DNA of 7,586 nt from Candidatus Brevibacterium intestinigallinarum (GTDB lineage: Bacteria; Actinomycetota; Actinomycetes; Actinomycetales; Brevibacteriaceae), in the NCBI GenBank assembly GCA_019117325.1, contig DWZY01000256.1:1-7586 (forward strand), read 5' to 3'. The notes below the pieces were generated by a model. It did no database searches and was not told the DNA's origin. It worked only from the letters and a program-made list of their open reading frames with translations. This document shows positions 1-6,085 of the stretch, one piece after another. Position 1 is the stretch's first letter; every line of letters starts with the position of its first letter. Position numbers and translations under genes: made by a program.

Positions 1-963
1 GATGACGCGGTTGCGGTTGACGGGGATGCCCACCGTGTCCGCCGCCTTGGGGTGTTCGCCGATCGCGCGGGTGCGCAGGCCCCACTTCGAGTGGAACAGA
101 GCGACGTAGAGCGCCGCGACGACGATGTACATGAGGTACACGAGGATCGACTGGCGGAACAGGACGGGTCCCAGCACGGGGATCTCGCCCAGCAGCGGGA
201 TGGGCAGGACCGGCAGCTGCTGGCGCGCGTTCCACATCTCCGGGTTCTGCGTGAGGACTGTGGAGAACAGGAAGTTCGTGAAGCCCACGACCAGCACGTT
301 GAGGACGACGCCGATGATGATCTGGTCGACCCAGTAGCGGATCGCGAAGAACGTGAGGATGACGGCGACGATCGCTCCGGCGAACGGAGCGGCGACCAGG
401 CCCGCGTACGGGTTCTTGAGCGCCGAGCCCACGACCGCGGCGAGGAAGGCGCCTGCCAGCAGCTGCCCCTCGATCGCGATGTTGATGATGCCGGACCGCT
501 CGCCCACGAGACCGCACATCGCGCCGAAGATCAGCGGCACGGACAGCGCGAGCGCACCGGCCAGCAGCGGCGTGACCGGGATCCGGCCCGTGTCCGCGCC
601 GGCCCACGTGAGGAACGCGGACAGGAACAGGACGCCGAAGACGACGGGGAACCACAGCCCCGGCTTCTCCCGCTTGGTCGCCAGCCACGTCGCGATCGCC
701 GCCATCGCGACGAGGACGACGCCCAGCGCGATCGCGGTCGTCTGCGAGGAGACGGTGAGCGGCGGGATGCCGAAGAGGTCAGTGCCGGCGGCGAACGAGA
801 AGGTGGTGCTCTTGCCGCCGGTGCCGCCGAACAGCCCCATGAACAGGAGCGTCAGCAGTGCGAGCACGCAGTAGACGATCGGATACTTCCAGTCGATCGG
901 CGACCGCAGGGCGGCAGCGCTGACCTGGGACTGGGGTGCTGGGGTCTGCGTCGAGGTGCTCAT
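1..963 (-). CDS. ABC transporter permease, BMP/nucleoside importer type, second permease (3' end cut off)
   Basis: Inner-membrane permease of the branched-chain/ribose-type superfamily (BPD_transp_2), partner of the permease encoded just upstream. The visible 321 residues begin with a short polar tail (1-25), followed by hydrophobic segments at roughly 27-47, 76-94, 101-121, 132-150, 165-183, 187-208, 213-234 and 270-291. The family motif GLVGERSGIINIAIEGQ lies at 151-167. The stretch LRTRAIGEHPKAADTVGI (296-313) is the cytoplasmic coupling loop that contacts the ATPase. The ATG start overlaps the stop of the preceding gene in an ATGA, and AAGGGAG lies 4 bases upstream of it, so translation is probably coupled. 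Members of this family usually run to around 400 residues or more, so about a quarter is missing beyond base 1. It corresponds in role to NupQ of Bacillus subtilis. Nucleoside specificity is inferred from family, not shown. Confidence 0.93.
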   Translation of the reverse strand, partial: MSTSTQTPAPQSQVSAAALRSPIDWKYPIVYCVLALLTLLFMGLFGGTGGKSTTFSFAAGTDLFGIPPLTVSSQTTAIALGVVLVAMAAIATWLATKREKPGLWFPVVFGVLFLSAFLTWAGADTGRIPVTPLLAGALALSVPLIFGAMCGLVGERSGIINIAIEGQLLAGAFLAAVVGSALKNPYAGLVAAPFAGAIVAVILTFFAIRYWVDQIIIGVVLNVLVVGFTNFLFSTVLTQNPEMWNARQQLPVLPIPLLGEIPVLGPVLFRQSILVYLMYIVVAALYVALFHSKWGLRTRAIGEHPKAADTVGIPVNRNRVI

Positions 964-2195
964 CGGGCTCCCTTCCCAACCGGTGCGGGCAGTCTGAAGA
1001 TCGCGCGGACCAGGGGCGGCGCCGCGATGAGGAGGACGATGACGGACTGGACGACGAGGATGATGTCGATGGGGGTGCCCGTCTGCGCCTGCATCGTGTA
1101 GCCGCCGGCCTTGAAGGCGCCGAACAGCAGCCCGGCCAGGAACGTGCCCACCGGACGGGACCGGCCCAGCAGGGCCACCGTGATCGCATCGAAGCCCAGC
1201 GAACCGCCGATGCCCATCGTGAGCCGCTGCTCCGTTCCCAGCACCTGCGCGGCGCCCGCGAGGCCGGCGAGTGCGCCGGCGACCATCATGACGATGATCG
1301 TCACCCGGCCCACGGAGATGCCCGCGGTGCGCGCGGCATGCGGGTTCTCACCCACGGCGCGGAACTCGAAGCCCAGCGTCGACCGCTCCAGCAGCCACCA
1401 GACGAAGACCGTGGCGAGTACGGCGATGAGGAAGCCCGCGTTGAGGCGGAACGGGTCCGGCAGCAGCGGGAGCAGCGAGGCGGCCTCGTCGACCGTGCGG
1501 GACTGCGGGTTGCCGGAATCCGTCTGCCGGAACCAGGCCTGCTTGAGCAGGTAGGCGATGAGGTAGCCGGCGATCGAGTTCAGCATGATCGTCACGATGA
1601 CCTCGTTGGCGCCGGTGCGGGCCTTGAGGTAACCGGCGATGCCGCCCCAGATCGCACCGCCCACGATGCCGGCCAGCAGCGCCACGATCATGTGGACGCC
1701 CACCGGCAGGGTGAGGAAGTAGCCGAAGAAGCCCGCGAAGATCGCGCCCAGGATCACCTGTCCCTGACCACCGATGTTGAAGAGGCCGGAGCGGAAGCCC
1801 AGCGCGATGCCCAGACCCGCCAGGATGAGCGGGGTGGAGGCGACGAGGGACTCGGTGAGGGGACGGATCGCCCGCTGCACGGACTGCGCCTGCCAGTCGA
1901 ACACCGCGCCGCGGAACAGCGCCAGGTAGGCGTCCGTGACGGTCGACCAGACGGCGCCGAAGAAGTCGATCGGCCGGGCGAAGAAGTACGACAGCGTCGC
2001 CTGCACGTCCGGGTCCGCGGCAGCGATGAGCACCGCGCCCGCCAGCAGGCCCACGACGATCGACAGCACCGACACCAGCCAGGAGCCGGACAGCAGGTCG
2101 CGCATGAGGGTGGGCCGCGGGGCTTCGGTCCCCTCGGTTCCCGCCGCGACGGGCTCGGCGGGGACGGTCTGCCCGGCGGGGCTCGTCTCTGTCAT
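960..2195 (-). CDS. ABC transporter permease, BMP/nucleoside importer type, first permease
   Basis: Complete 411-residue membrane permease, the NupP-like half of the translocation channel. Residues 1-35 are a polar, Ala/Glu/Pro-rich cytoplasmic tail. Hydrophobic segments follow at roughly 38-60, 118-135, 143-165, 167-190, 200-220, 252-270, 298-320, 334-365 and 375-397. The signature LGFRSGLFNIGGQGQVILGA (132-151) is typical of the first permease in BMP-linked importers. FRAVGENPHAARTAGI (278-293) is the coupling loop facing the ATPase. The ATG overlaps the ATPase stop codon by four bases, and GAGGAGG sits 7 bases upstream of it. The 3' end likewise overlaps the next permease. The tight overlaps argue for balanced production of the two permeases and the ATPase. 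Family assignment is firm; the transported substrate (probably purine or pyrimidine nucleosides) is inferred. Confidence 0.95.
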   Translation of the reverse strand: MTETSPAGQTVPAEPVAAGTEGTEAPRPTLMRDLLSGSWLVSVLSIVVGLLAGAVLIAAADPDVQATLSYFFARPIDFFGAVWSTVTDAYLALFRGAVFDWQAQSVQRAIRPLTESLVASTPLILAGLGIALGFRSGLFNIGGQGQVILGAIFAGFFGYFLTLPVGVHMIVALLAGIVGGAIWGGIAGYLKARTGANEVIVTIMLNSIAGYLIAYLLKQAWFRQTDSGNPQSRTVDEAASLLPLLPDPFRLNAGFLIAVLATVFVWWLLERSTLGFEFRAVGENPHAARTAGISVGRVTIIVMMVAGALAGLAGAAQVLGTEQRLTMGIGGSLGFDAITVALLGRSRPVGTFLAGLLFGAFKAGGYTMQAQTGTPIDIILVVQSVIVLLIAAPPLVRAIFRLPAPVGKGAR

Positions 2196-3763
2196 GCCGG
2201 ATCCTCCTCGGCGGCTGAGATCTCTGTGGCGGCGGAGCCGTCCTCGACACGGGCCAGGGCCTCATCCTCGGGCACGCCCGCCATCATGAGGCCGAGGACG
2301 TCGCGCGGGGTGTCTGCGGGCACGACGCCCACGACGCGGCCGCGGTACATGACCGCGATGCGGTCGGCCAGGTTGAGCACCTCGTCCAGCTCCGTCGACA
2401 CGATGACGCAGGGGGTGCCGGAGTCGCGCTCGGCGATGATGCGCTTGTGGACGAACTCGATCGATCCCACGTCCAGGCCGCGGGTGGGCTGGCTGGCGAC
2501 GAGCAGCCGCAGGGGGCGGCCCAGCTCGCGGGCGAGCACCACCTTCTGCTGGTTGCCGCCGGACAGGGTGGAGATCGGGTCATCGATCGAGGTGAGGCGG
2601 ATGTCGAACTCGCCCACCTTCTTCTGCGCCTCCTCGCGGATCACCGCGGGCTGCAGCTGGAGGCCCTTCGCGTAGGGCTGGGCGTCGTACAGGTCCAGGA
2701 TCATGTTCTCCCGGATGGTGAACGAGCCGATGACGCCGTCCGTCGACCGGTCCTCCGGGACGAAGCCCACGCCCCTTCGCAGGCGCTCCTTGACGGAAAG
2801 GCCCGCCAGGTCCGTGCCGTCTAGACTGATCGAGCCCGCGCGCGGCTCCGCCAGGCCGATGATCGCCTCTGCCAGTTCGGACTGCCCGTTGCCGTCCACA
2901 CCTGCGATCGCGAGGATCTCGCCGCGGCGCACCTCGAGGCTCACCCCATCGACGACGACCTGCTCGGTGCGGTCGACGACGGTGAGGTCCTTGACCACGA
3001 GCGTCGCCTCGCCGGGGTCCGCCGGGTCCTTCGCCGTCGTGAGGTGGACGTCGCGGCCCACCATGAGGCCGGCCAGCTCCGATTCGCTGGACTGCGGGGA
3101 TGCCTCGCCCACCACCTTGCCGCGGCGGATGACCGTGATCCCGTCCGCGATCGCGCGGACCTCGCGCAGCTTGTGGGTGATGAAGACGATCGAGGTGCCC
3201 GCCTCCTTGAGCTGGCGCATGATCTCGATGAGCTCGTCCGTCTCCTGGGGGGTGAGCACTGCGGTGGGCTCGTCCAGGATGAGGATCTGCGCGTCGCGGG
3301 AGAGCGCCTTGATGATCTCGACGCGCTGCTGAGCACCCACGGGGAGGTCCTCGATGACGGCGTCCGGATCGACGTGGAATCCGAAGCGGGCGGAGATGTC
3401 GCGGACCTTCTGCCGGGCCTGGCCCAGGTCCAGCAGGGAGCCGCCCTTCGTGGGCTCGTAGCCCAGTGCCACGGACTCCGCCACGGTGAACACGGGCACC
3501 AGCATGAAGTGCTGGTGGACCATGCCGATGCCGGCGGCGACGGCGTCGCCCGGGCCGCTGAAGGTCGCGGACCGGCCGTCGATGAGGATCTCGCCCTCGT
3601 CCGGCGCGTAGAGGCCGTAGAGGGTGTTCATGAGGGTCGACTTGCCCGCGCCGTTCTCACCCAGGAGCGCATGGATCTCTCCCGGCTCGACGACCAGGTC
3701 GATCGAGTCGTTGGCGGTGAACGTGCCGAAGCGCTTGGTGATCCCTCGGAGCTCGAGTTTCAC
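2192..3763 (-). CDS. ABC transporter ATP-binding protein with two nucleotide-binding domains, BMP/nucleoside importer
   Basis: Energises the importer; a 523-residue fusion of two ATPase domains, the usual layout for NupO/RbsA-like proteins. Domain 1 has Walker A GENGAGKST (35-43), Q-loop Gln84, a divergent signature LPVGAQQ (140-146), Walker B LILDEPT (161-167) and switch His197. Domain 2 begins near 255 with a degenerate Walker A (AGVDGNGQSE, 287-296), a canonical signature LSGGNQQK (400-407), and an altered Walker B region ending in ASQPT (423-427), where Asp-Glu is replaced by Ser-Gln. The switch His is also replaced. So one composite site (Walker A/B of domain 1 with LSGGN of domain 2) looks catalytic and the other looks degenerate, as is common in this family. 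The start is GTG at 3761-3763, chosen because GGAGGAG (3773-3779) lies 9 bases upstream and the family N-terminus begins here. The 3' end overlaps the first permease by four bases. Confidence 0.96.
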   Translation of the reverse strand: MKLELRGITKRFGTFTANDSIDLVVEPGEIHALLGENGAGKSTLMNTLYGLYAPDEGEILIDGRSATFSGPGDAVAAGIGMVHQHFMLVPVFTVAESVALGYEPTKGGSLLDLGQARQKVRDISARFGFHVDPDAVIEDLPVGAQQRVEIIKALSRDAQILILDEPTAVLTPQETDELIEIMRQLKEAGTSIVFITHKLREVRAIADGITVIRRGKVVGEASPQSSESELAGLMVGRDVHLTTAKDPADPGEATLVVKDLTVVDRTEQVVVDGVSLEVRRGEILAIAGVDGNGQSELAEAIIGLAEPRAGSISLDGTDLAGLSVKERLRRGVGFVPEDRSTDGVIGSFTIRENMILDLYDAQPYAKGLQLQPAVIREEAQKKVGEFDIRLTSIDDPISTLSGGNQQKVVLARELGRPLRLLVASQPTRGLDVGSIEFVHKRIIAERDSGTPCVIVSTELDEVLNLADRIAVMYRGRVVGVVPADTPRDVLGLMMAGVPEDEALARVEDGSAATEISAAEEDPA

Positions 3764-3810
3764 GTGGGGGTTCTCCTCCGTGCGGATGGGACTGCGGCCC
3801 CCCGGTGGTT

Positions 3811-3929
3811 CCGGGTCCGCCGCGTCGGGAGACGCGGACGGGTCCCGGCGCCTGCCGCGCGACCGCGCACTCAGCCTAGACGAAGACTGACGTGCGGTGC
3901 GGGATGCCGCCGGGACCCGTCCGGGGTCC
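3811..3929 (-). other. Highly structured spacer RNA between the binding-protein and ATPase genes
   Basis: The 176-base gap (3764-3939) inside the importer operon contains nested inverted repeats, written here on the + strand. A perfect 16-bp pair joins CGGACGGGTCCCGGCG (3835-3850) with its reverse complement (3908-3923). Inside its 57-base loop, 3866-3874 pairs with 3887-3896 (9 bp, one bulged base). Two alternatives compete: 3913-3918 with 3924-3929 (6 bp, 5-base loop), and a compound hairpin 3811-3848 (5 + 3 + 7 bp, 4-base loop). Both reuse arms of the 16-bp stem, giving the 1:2 / 2:3 / 3:4 topology of an attenuator. It starts 10 bases after the lipoprotein stop codon. No U-run follows, so a classical terminator is not supported. 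Likely roles are protecting the lipoprotein mRNA 3' end or partial termination; both are inferred. Confidence 0.6.
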
Positions 3930-3939
3930 GATCAGATGA

Positions 3940-5043
3940 TCAGGGCGTGCTGGGGCTCTCGACCGTCAGCTCACCGGAGATGATCTGCTCGCGCAGCTCC
4001 TGGATGCGCTCGTCCAGCTCCGCCGGGACGTCGCCCTCGAAGTCGTGGTACGGGGCCAGGCCCACGCCCTCGTTCTCCAGCGTGCCCACGTAGGGCTCTG
4101 CGGAGAAGTTGCCGTTCACGTCCTCGGCGATGGTGTCCTCCACCGCGTTGGCGATCTGCTTCATGACGGAGGTCAGCACGATGTCGCCGTAGTCGGTGGA
4201 CTCGTAGCCGTCGGAGTCGACCCAGATGATCTTCGTGCCCTCGGCCTCCTGCGCGGCGGACGCCGCACCCAGGCCCACGGGACCCGCGACCGGCATGATG
4301 ATGTCCGCGTCCTGCGAGATGAACTGCTCCGTGAGCGCCTGGCCCTGGCTCTGGTTGTCGAAGTCGCCGGAGAACGAGCCCTCCTGGTCGTCCTTGTCCC
4401 AGCCCAGCGCCTTGACGTCCTCGTCGTTGTCCTCGTTGTACTGCTCAACGCCGTCGACGAAGCCGTCCATGAAGATCGTGACGGACGGGATCTGGATGCC
4501 GCCGAAGGTGGCGACCGTGCCGGTCTCCGTCATGCCCGCCGCCAGGTAGCCGGCCAGGAACGAGGCCTCTGCGGTGTTGAAGATGATCGGCTTGCCGTTC
4601 TCCAGCTCTGCGGTGTTGCCGTCCGCGTCGGTGAAGGTCGAGTCGACGATGCCGAAGTGCATGTCCGGGTTCGCCTCTGCCGCATCGTGCAGGGCGCTCT
4701 CCAGGAGGAAGCCCACACCCAGCGTGATGTTGCAGCCCTGCGCGACCATGCTGTCGACGTTGGGGGCGAAGTCGGAGTCGCTCTGCGATTCCGCGCGCGC
4801 CTCCTGGATGCCCAGGTCCTCGACCGCCTGCTCGAGTCCGCGTGCGGCGGACTCGTTGAAGGACTTGTCCTCCCAGCCGCCGGCGTCGGAGACGATGCAG
4901 GCCTTGTAGTCCTCACCGCCGGCCTCGCCGCCGCCGGACCCCGAGTCCTCCGGTGCCTCACCGCACGCGCTGAGTGCGAGGACGCTCGCTGCCACCAGCG
5001 CAGTCGCCGATGCGAGATTCTTCCGCTTCACTTCCCTACTCAC
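3940..5043 (-). CDS. BMP/PnrA-family substrate-binding lipoprotein of a nucleoside-type ABC importer
   Basis: Extracytoplasmic ligand-binding protein that feeds the ABC importer encoded downstream. It has 367 residues, normal for the family. A basic n-region and hydrophobic core (about 1-23) lead to the lipobox LSAC (24-27), so Cys27 should be lipidated after signal peptidase II cleavage. A Gly/Glu/Ser-rich linker (28-45) tethers the domain. Family landmarks are the opening strand and VSDAGGWEDKSFNES (51-65, with Asp53 and Asn63 where PnrA-type proteins contact the nucleoside), FNTAEASFLAGYLAAG (155-170), FGGIQIPSVTIFMDGFVDG (180-198), and PVAGPVGLGA then WVDSDGY (251-260, 274-280). The product is strongly acidic after the signal. 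The start is GTG at 5041-5043; a second GTG four codons in is a possible alternative, since neither has a strong ribosome site. It is the first gene of the operon and diverges from the MarR gene. The exact ligand is unproven. Confidence 0.95.
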   Translation of the reverse strand: MSREVKRKNLASATALVAASVLALSACGEAPEDSGSGGGEAGGEDYKACIVSDAGGWEDKSFNESAARGLEQAVEDLGIQEARAESQSDSDFAPNVDSMVAQGCNITLGVGFLLESALHDAAEANPDMHFGIVDSTFTDADGNTAELENGKPIIFNTAEASFLAGYLAAGMTETGTVATFGGIQIPSVTIFMDGFVDGVEQYNEDNDEDVKALGWDKDDQEGSFSGDFDNQSQGQALTEQFISQDADIIMPVAGPVGLGAASAAQEAEGTKIIWVDSDGYESTDYGDIVLTSVMKQIANAVEDTIAEDVNGNFSAEPYVGTLENEGVGLAPYHDFEGDVPAELDERIQELREQIISGELTVESPSTP

Positions 5044-5094
5044 TTTCCAGGAGTCCTGCGACGCACTGCCGGAGCGGCTGACTCATTTACCTTC

Positions 5095-5112
5095 CGCGCG
5101 CGCACGCGTGCG
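5095..5112. repeat. Alternating pyrimidine-purine tract containing a 12-bp palindrome
   Basis: Positions 5095-5112 alternate strictly between pyrimidine and purine for 18 bases, mostly CG steps. The last 12 (CGCACGCGTGCG, 5101-5112) form a perfect palindrome. Such tracts can adopt left-handed DNA under negative supercoiling or form a small cruciform. It lies about 50 bases upstream of the lipoprotein start codon, in the divergent intergenic region, probably within that gene's untranslated leader or promoter. No known protein site is recognised, and function is unknown. High genomic GC makes CG-rich alternation less surprising than it would be elsewhere. Confidence 0.4.
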
Positions 5113-5212
5113 AGCGCCCGAGTCCACACCACCGCCGGAGCATCCGTCATGTCGTGGACCATCTTCACAGGTTCATCCCGATTTCACCGAAGCAACTCCC
5201 CGGGAACGCCGA

Positions 5213-5240
5213 TTGAAACACAATCGTTGTGTTCTACACT
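5213..5240 (+). promoter_or_regulatory. Promoter of the MarR-family gene, probably giving a leaderless mRNA
   Basis: TTGAAA (5213-5218) and TACACT (5235-5240) form -35 and -10 boxes of the housekeeping sigma type, separated by 16 bases. The -10 box ends only 7 bases before the ATG at 5248, so transcription should begin at or within a base or two of the start codon. No Shine-Dalgarno sequence is present upstream, consistent with a leaderless transcript, a common arrangement in actinobacteria. The segment is a local AT-rich island in GC-rich DNA. Confidence 0.8.
5217..5233. promoter_or_regulatory. Probable MarR-family operator (7-3-7 palindrome in the promoter spacer)
   Basis: AACACAA (5217-5223), three centre bases TCG, then TTGTGTT (5227-5233): a perfect inverted repeat of 7 + 3 + 7. 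It fills almost all of the spacer between the -35 and -10 boxes and overlaps the last two bases of the -35. The size and dyad symmetry fit a winged-helix dimer of the MarR family, and the position would block RNA polymerase, so autorepression of the gene at 5248 is the simplest reading. I saw no second copy elsewhere in the window. Whether binding also affects the divergent importer operon, whose start codon is about 175 bases away, is open. Confidence 0.72.
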
Positions 5241-5247
5241 CGCACCC

Positions 5248-5850
5248 ATGCTTCCTGAACATCTCGCCTCGCACCTCACTTCCGCGCAGGCCCATACTGA
5301 TTCCGAAGGCCCCCGCCCCACCATCGCCCAGCTCATCCACGCATCGCAGGTGCAGATGATGGCGGCCCGCACGGCGGCCGCGCAGTTCGCCCACACGAAC
5401 GGCCTCAACCTCATCGACTTCAACGTGGTGCAGTCCGTCGTCTCGCTGGGCGAGGACGACGAGACCGCCACCCCCGGCTACATCGCCCGCCAGCTGTCGC
5501 TGTCCGCCTCGACACTCACCTCGATCCTCGAGCGCCTCGTCCGGTCCGGCTACCTCATCCGCGAGCGCGACTCCGCAGACCGCCGCCGGATCTCGATCTA
5601 CCACACGGACAAGTCCGCCCAGCTCATCGCGGACTTCTACCTCCACCTCTCCGCTCAGGTCCAGGCCGAGTTCGGCACTGCCGACGACGAGCAGCTCTCC
5701 CGCCACATCTCCGTCGTGAGTTCCCTCACGAACGCGGCCGAGCGCACGGTGGCGGACTTCGAGAAGTCCGGCGAGAACCTGCGCAGCGCCACCCAGGGCC
5801 GCGCCGCCCTCTCCCAGGCGCAGAGCATGCAGGACAACGCCGCGGTCTGA
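5248..5850 (+). CDS. MarR-family winged-helix transcriptional regulator
   Basis: Predicted 200-residue DNA-binding repressor acting as a dimer. A helical N-terminal part (about 24-60) leads to a core with VVQSVVSLGE (60-69). The winged helix-turn-helix follows: ARQLSLSASTLTSILERLV (80-98) contains the turn and recognition helix, and the wing is RERDSADRRRISIYHTD (105-121), the D-x-R-D/RR-hallmark region of MarR proteins. A long C-terminal helical section (122-175) should complete the dimer interface. It is longer than the usual 140-170 residues, with a polar tail (about 175-200). ATG 5248 is chosen because it lies immediately after the promoter and operator; the reading frame stays open upstream but runs antisense into the lipoprotein gene. 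The inducing ligand cannot be read from the sequence. The divergent importer is a candidate target, by position only. Confidence 0.88.
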   Translation: MLPEHLASHLTSAQAHTDSEGPRPTIAQLIHASQVQMMAARTAAAQFAHTNGLNLIDFNVVQSVVSLGEDDETATPGYIARQLSLSASTLTSILERLVRSGYLIRERDSADRRRISIYHTDKSAQLIADFYLHLSAQVQAEFGTADDEQLSRHISVVSSLTNAAERTVADFEKSGENLRSATQGRAALSQAQSMQDNAAV

Positions 5851-5874
5851 GCATTCCGCACGCACGGCGATCGA

Positions 5875-5908
5875 GCGCCGGTCACAGCCGGGCAGGCGTG
5901 ACCGGCGC
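5875..5908 (+). terminator. Probable terminator hairpin of the MarR gene
   Basis: A perfect 11-bp inverted repeat, GCGCCGGTCAC (5875-5885) and GTGACCGGCGC (5898-5908), encloses a 12-base loop. It begins 24 bases after the MarR stop codon. The following bases are CTCTGCTCTC, pyrimidine-rich but not a U-run, so termination may be of the U-poor kind often proposed for GC-rich actinobacteria. It separates the regulator from the mevalonate operon. Confidence 0.7.
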
Positions 5909-5952
5909 CTCTGCTCTCAGGCACCCGACCGCCTCCGGCGCCCTCCCCGCCC

Positions 5953-5980
5953 CTGCGGGATCGCCACGGCGGACTACACT
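5953..5980 (+). promoter_or_regulatory. Possible promoter of the mevalonate operon
   Basis: TACACT (5975-5980) is identical to the -10 box of the MarR gene. The best -35 at suitable distance is CTGCGG (5953-5958, 16-base spacing), which matches the consensus poorly. Transcription would begin near 5987, leaving a leader of about 100 bases before the preferred mvk start. Support comes from the position after a terminator-like hairpin and before an operon. The weak -35 suggests either activator dependence or a miscall. Confidence 0.4.
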
Positions 5981-5981
5981 T

Positions 5982-6057
5982 GCGGAGCAGTCCGGCACGC
6001 ATGTCGCGCCGCGGACCGACCCTCACCGAACGCGTCCGCCCGCCGGCACTGCTCCGC
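5982..6057 (+). other. Long stem in the mevalonate kinase leader
   Basis: GCGGAGCAGT (5982-5991) is the exact reverse complement of 6048-6057. The pairing continues inward as CCGGC (5992-5996) with 6042-6046 after one bulged C (6047), giving 15 bp in total. Inside, GCGGAC (6011-6016) can pair with GTCCGC (6034-6039). The stem ends 28 bases before the preferred ATG at 6086. If transcription starts near 5987, as the -10 box suggests, the first bases of the left arm are lost and about 10 pairs remain. A regulatory role is inferred only. Confidence 0.4.
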
Positions 6058-6085
6058 GATGCCGCATCGACCGAATCGGACTCCC

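Noticed and set aside
936..2675. A 579-codon plus-strand open frame opposite the permease and ATPase genes
   Set aside because: Its product is Arg/Asp/Gly-rich with no recognisable domain, and it lies opposite two genes with clear family motifs. Long antisense frames are expected in GC-rich DNA.
3873..3878. TAGGCT on the minus strand as an internal -10 box for the ATPase gene
   Set aside because: No -35-like hexamer lies 16-18 bases upstream, and the bases fall in the loop of the nested hairpin.
5048..5058. Palindrome CAGGA-G-TCCTG next to the lipoprotein ribosome site
   Set aside because: Only 5 bp per arm with a 1-base centre. This short dyad is easily explained by chance and does not resemble the MarR operator.
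5068..5141. Direct repeat GCCGGAGC at 5068-5075 and 5134-5141
   Set aside because: Eight GC-rich bases repeated once is expected by chance in this composition.
4045..5247. A 400-codon upstream extension of the MarR reading frame
   Set aside because: It runs antisense through the lipoprotein gene, and the promoter, operator and ATG at 5248 place the true start there.
5044..5247. Purine riboswitch or similar aptamer in the lipoprotein leader
   Set aside because: A nucleoside importer makes this plausible, but none of the conserved purine-aptamer core sequences was seen on the minus strand.
5173..5865. A 230-codon minus-strand open frame opposite the MarR gene
   Set aside because: Low-complexity Gly/Val/Arg-rich translation without a ribosome site. 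The plus-strand frame has the winged-helix motif.
6059..6085. Longer mvk start at ATG 6059
   Set aside because: It abuts the right arm of the leader stem and lacks a ribosome site. The extra nine residues match nothing conserved. It is not fully excluded.
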